NCBI GenBank assembly: GCA_045598845.1
Contig: JAZRUY010000159.1
Location: forward strand, 1 to 6,595
Direction of reading: 5' to 3'
Source of the DNA: JAZRUY01 sp045598845
GTDB lineage: Bacteria; Verrucomicrobiota; Lentisphaeria; Victivallales; Victivallaceae
DNA: 6,595 bases
Both the position numbers and the translations under genes were made by a program. Positions 4,780 to 6,595 of this stretch are shown here, in pieces. The notes beneath the pieces are model-generated. The model searched no databases. It was not told the DNA's origin and saw only the letters and a list, made by a program, of their open reading frames with translations. Positions within the stretch are counted from its first letter, which is position 1; every line of letters starts with the position of its first letter.

Positions 4780-6595
4780 CTAATGAGCCGGAACGAGAGC
4801 CACGCGGAATCCATCAAATCCGCCATGGTTCGGAGAACCGGCGAATCGCTTCGCGGCGCGGCACTCCCATGCATCGCTATCCCATCTGCCGCCGCGTAGT
4901 ATGCGGTAATCCCCCGTCTCCGGACCGGTTGGATCCTTTGTGTAGCCGTTGTAATCACCGTCCGGATAATCACCGTACCAGTCGGCGCACCATTCCATCA
5001 CATTACCGTGCATATCGTAAATCCCCCAGGCATTAGGTTGCTTGTGTCCAACCGGATGAATGTCGATTTGATTCATAAAGATAGTTTGACCGCTGTTGCC
5101 GCTGTACCATCCCCTCTTGTCCAGTTCCGGATTCGGAGCATGGTATTTATCCAAAACATTTATATTGCCGCTGTACAAGGCTACGATGTCCGGGGATTTG
5201 CCGGCGCGGCAGGCATATTCCCATTGCGCTTCGGTCGGCAAACGGAACTCGTACCCGGCCGGACGTTTGCCGGCGGTGATTCTGTTTAATTCATCGCAGA
5301 ATGCCGTCGCATCGTTCCAGCGGACATTCGTTGCCGGGAGGTTGTCTTCCTCTTCCGGAGGAAAAGAGGGATTGTTACCCCACATCCTGACAGGGGACTG
5401 TAGGGCTGGATTATCTTGCATTACCGCTTCCCATTGTCCCCGCGTTACCTCGTATCTGCCGATCAGGTACGGTTTCGTCAATGTTACCTGATGCTGAATT
5501 TCATCTCTCCGCCTGCCGTCTTCATCCGGCGGACTGCCCATAATGAACCCGCCGGCCGGACACGGCATCATCTCGATAACCGCCTCGCCGGCCCGTACTG
5601 TAACCGGTGTGCCAATCTGCCATTTTTCCGGATTCAAGATCAATTCCGCCGTTTTTCCGGCATCGGCTTCACCGTTTGTCTCCTCTCCGCTTACCGGCAT
5701 TCGGAACTTTTGCTGTTGTTCCGTCTCCCCGTATCTTGCCTTTTTCCTGGCGGTGAAAAAGTTCCGTATTTCCCGCAGCGCGTTTTCCCTGATTATCCGT
5801 TCATCATTGCGCTGCAGTTTCCAGTCCGCATACCTTATCGCCTCATCGAATATCCTCTTGCGTTCTTCCTTCCGGCTGTCATCGCGCAGATCTTCCCCGC
5901 CGTAGAGCAGGGCGGTTTCCAGCATGGCGCTTTCATCGGGGATGAAATTTTCCGGTTCCGGTTCCTGTCCCTGTTCCGGCTCAGGTCTTCTGATTCCGTT
6001 CAGATATTCGTTTCTCAGTGCCGTCCGCTTGACCTCATCTTTAAATGTGGTGAATTCTTTGCCGTAGATGTTCTTCCTCATCGGAATTTGCCGCAGCGAG
6101 TAAGCGATTGCTTCCAGGCCTTTTTTGCCGGATTGCCGTCTGTATTGCTGTCTGTATTTTTTTTCTGTATATCTGTCTGTATTGATGTTTATATATGTAT
6201 CCCTTTTAATGCTGCGGTTGAGGCTGTCCGATTCGGTGGAGTATTCCGTTCCGTCTTCGCGTTTGCGCAGCGGAATCTCCCTGAGCGCGTAATCTTCTCC
6301 TTCTTTCACTACCTTCCGCCACTCTTCGTACTCTTTGCTGTTTTTCTGTATTTCGTACGGTTTGACCGGCGGTATCCAGAAGAAATTGGGAATGTTGTCT
6401 ATGTCATCCAACAATTTACTTACAATCACCGTTTCATCACCGTATTTCCCGGTTCCGGTATCCTCTTTCCCGGTTCCGGTATCTTCTTTTCCAGTTCCGG
6501 TATCTTCTTTTTCCGGTTCCGGTATTTTTCCCCCGGCCGGTTTGTTCTCCGCTTTTTTCCGCTCCGCCGCTACTGCCCGGGCATGCAGTCCGGTC
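4780..6595 (-). CDS. FGE-sulfatase (SUMF1-like) domain protein, 5' truncated by window
   Basis: 604 codons are visible, stop TAG at 4780-4782. The frame is open to the right edge without an ATG, GTG or TTG above 6429. The GTG at 6429 is probably internal, because the 21-bp in-frame repeats continue upstream of it; numbering here starts at that GTG as residue 1. Upstream lie a Lys/Glu/Pro linker and three KEDTGTG heptapeptides. Residues 1-250 are charged, with two related segments (YALREIPLRKREDGTEY at 47-63 and YSLRQIPMRKNIYGKEF at 110-126); I recognise no family. An FGE-sulfatase domain fills about 276-547: PAGGFIMGSPPDE, YEVTRGQWEAVM, FRLPTEAQWEYACRAG, WGIYDMHGNVMEWCADWY, LRGGRWDSDAWECRAAKR and GFRVAL. 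The two catalytic cysteines of true FGE, expected just after the RGG motif, are replaced (GGRWDSDAWEC keeps only the structural Cys), so sulfatase activation is unlikely. A binding or display role of the C-type-lectin-like fold is more plausible. No signal peptide can be judged without the N-terminus. Confidence 0.85.
   Translation of the reverse strand, partial: TGLHARAVAAERKKAENKPAGGKIPEPEKEDTGTGKEDTGTGKEDTGTGKYGDETVIVSKLLDDIDNIPNFFWIPPVKPYEIQKNSKEYEEWRKVVKEGEDYALREIPLRKREDGTEYSTESDSLNRSIKRDTYININTDRYTEKKYRQQYRRQSGKKGLEAIAYSLRQIPMRKNIYGKEFTTFKDEVKRTALRNEYLNGIRRPEPEQGQEPEPENFIPDESAMLETALLYGGEDLRDDSRKEERKRIFDEAIRYADWKLQRNDERIIRENALREIRNFFTARKKARYGETEQQQKFRMPVSGEETNGEADAGKTAELILNPEKWQIGTPVTVRAGEAVIEMMPCPAGGFIMGSPPDEDGRRRDEIQHQVTLTKPYLIGRYEVTRGQWEAVMQDNPALQSPVRMWGNNPSFPPEEEDNLPATNVRWNDATAFCDELNRITAGKRPAGYEFRLPTEAQWEYACRAGKSPDIVALYSGNINVLDKYHAPNPELDKRGWYSGNSGQTIFMNQIDIHPVGHKQPNAWGIYDMHGNVMEWCADWYGDYPDGDYNGYTKDPTGPETGDYRILRGGRWDSDAWECRAAKRFAGSPNHGGFDGFRVALVPAH
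6448..6510 (-). repeat. Three 21-bp tandem repeats encoding KEDTGTG
   Basis: Inside the FGE-domain gene, three consecutive 21-bp units encode Lys-Glu-Asp-Thr-Gly-Thr-Gly three times, with only a few silent changes between units. The preceding residues PEPEKEDTGTG suggest the repeat grew from a Pro/Glu linker. Such units change copy number by slippage, so linker length may vary between strains. The in-frame period supports the frame being coding upstream of the GTG at 6429. Confidence 0.85.

Noticed and set aside
4635..4973. Minus-strand frame of 112 residues overlapping the end of the FGE-fold gene
   Set aside because: It runs antisense-like in another frame through the well-supported FGE domain and hairpins, and has no recognisable family. 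It does not look like a DGR accessory (avd) protein.
5503..5513. Third copy of the tRNA 3' end (ATCTCTCCGCC) within the FGE-fold gene
   Set aside because: Only about ten bases match, and they lie in conserved coding sequence, so it is probably chance.
6427..6429. GTG at 6429 as the true start of the minus-strand gene
   Set aside because: The frame stays open upstream to the window edge and contains in-frame 21-bp repeats continuing across this codon's upstream side, so the start is more likely outside the window.

Overview
The window looks like chromosomal DNA from a GC-rich Gram-negative bacterium, probably of the PVC group. A Lentisphaerota (Victivallis-like) origin is my best guess. The guess rests on family content: a Tad pilus gene next to FHA and PEGA-repeat membrane proteins, plus a large protein with a formylglycine-generating-enzyme (FGE) fold. 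No phylogenetic marker in the window settles it.

Left half (1-3875, all on +): one compact gene block. It begins inside the 3' part of a tadC-type gene (inner-membrane platform protein of the Tad/Flp pilus), followed 1 bp later by a DUF192 gene. After an 86-bp gap comes an FHA-domain protein with one membrane span, which overlaps by 4 bp a PEGA-repeat protein with an N-terminal membrane anchor. The likely picture is an envelope or pilus assembly cluster. The FHA protein would offer a cytoplasmic phosphothreonine-binding surface, and the PEGA protein would extend beta-rich repeats outside the membrane.

Centre (3876-4779): no convincing protein gene. It holds a tRNA-Ser(CGA) gene with encoded CCA, its own promoter and a rho-independent terminator. 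A 21-bp copy of the tRNA 3' end lies 171 bp downstream, which is the signature of an integration site at a tRNA gene. Beyond it is a dense non-coding patch: a long inverted repeat, a second hairpin, four copies of an AT-rich 15-bp core (two inside a perfect 38-bp direct repeat), and several GC-rich hairpins. This patch resembles the end of a mobile element or an array of protein-binding sites, but no integrase or transposase gene is visible.

Right part (4780-6595, on -): the 3' part of a large gene still open at the window edge. The product has a heptapeptide repeat, an unrecognised charged middle region and a C-terminal FGE-sulfatase (C-type-lectin-like) domain. The usual FGE catalytic cysteine pair is absent. 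The last 35 or so residues have the layout and NNY codon pattern expected of a variable protein of a diversity-generating retroelement (DGR). No template repeat or reverse transcriptase is in view, so this is a hypothesis. The most interesting zone is therefore the tRNA-adjacent accessory region from about 4026 to the right edge.
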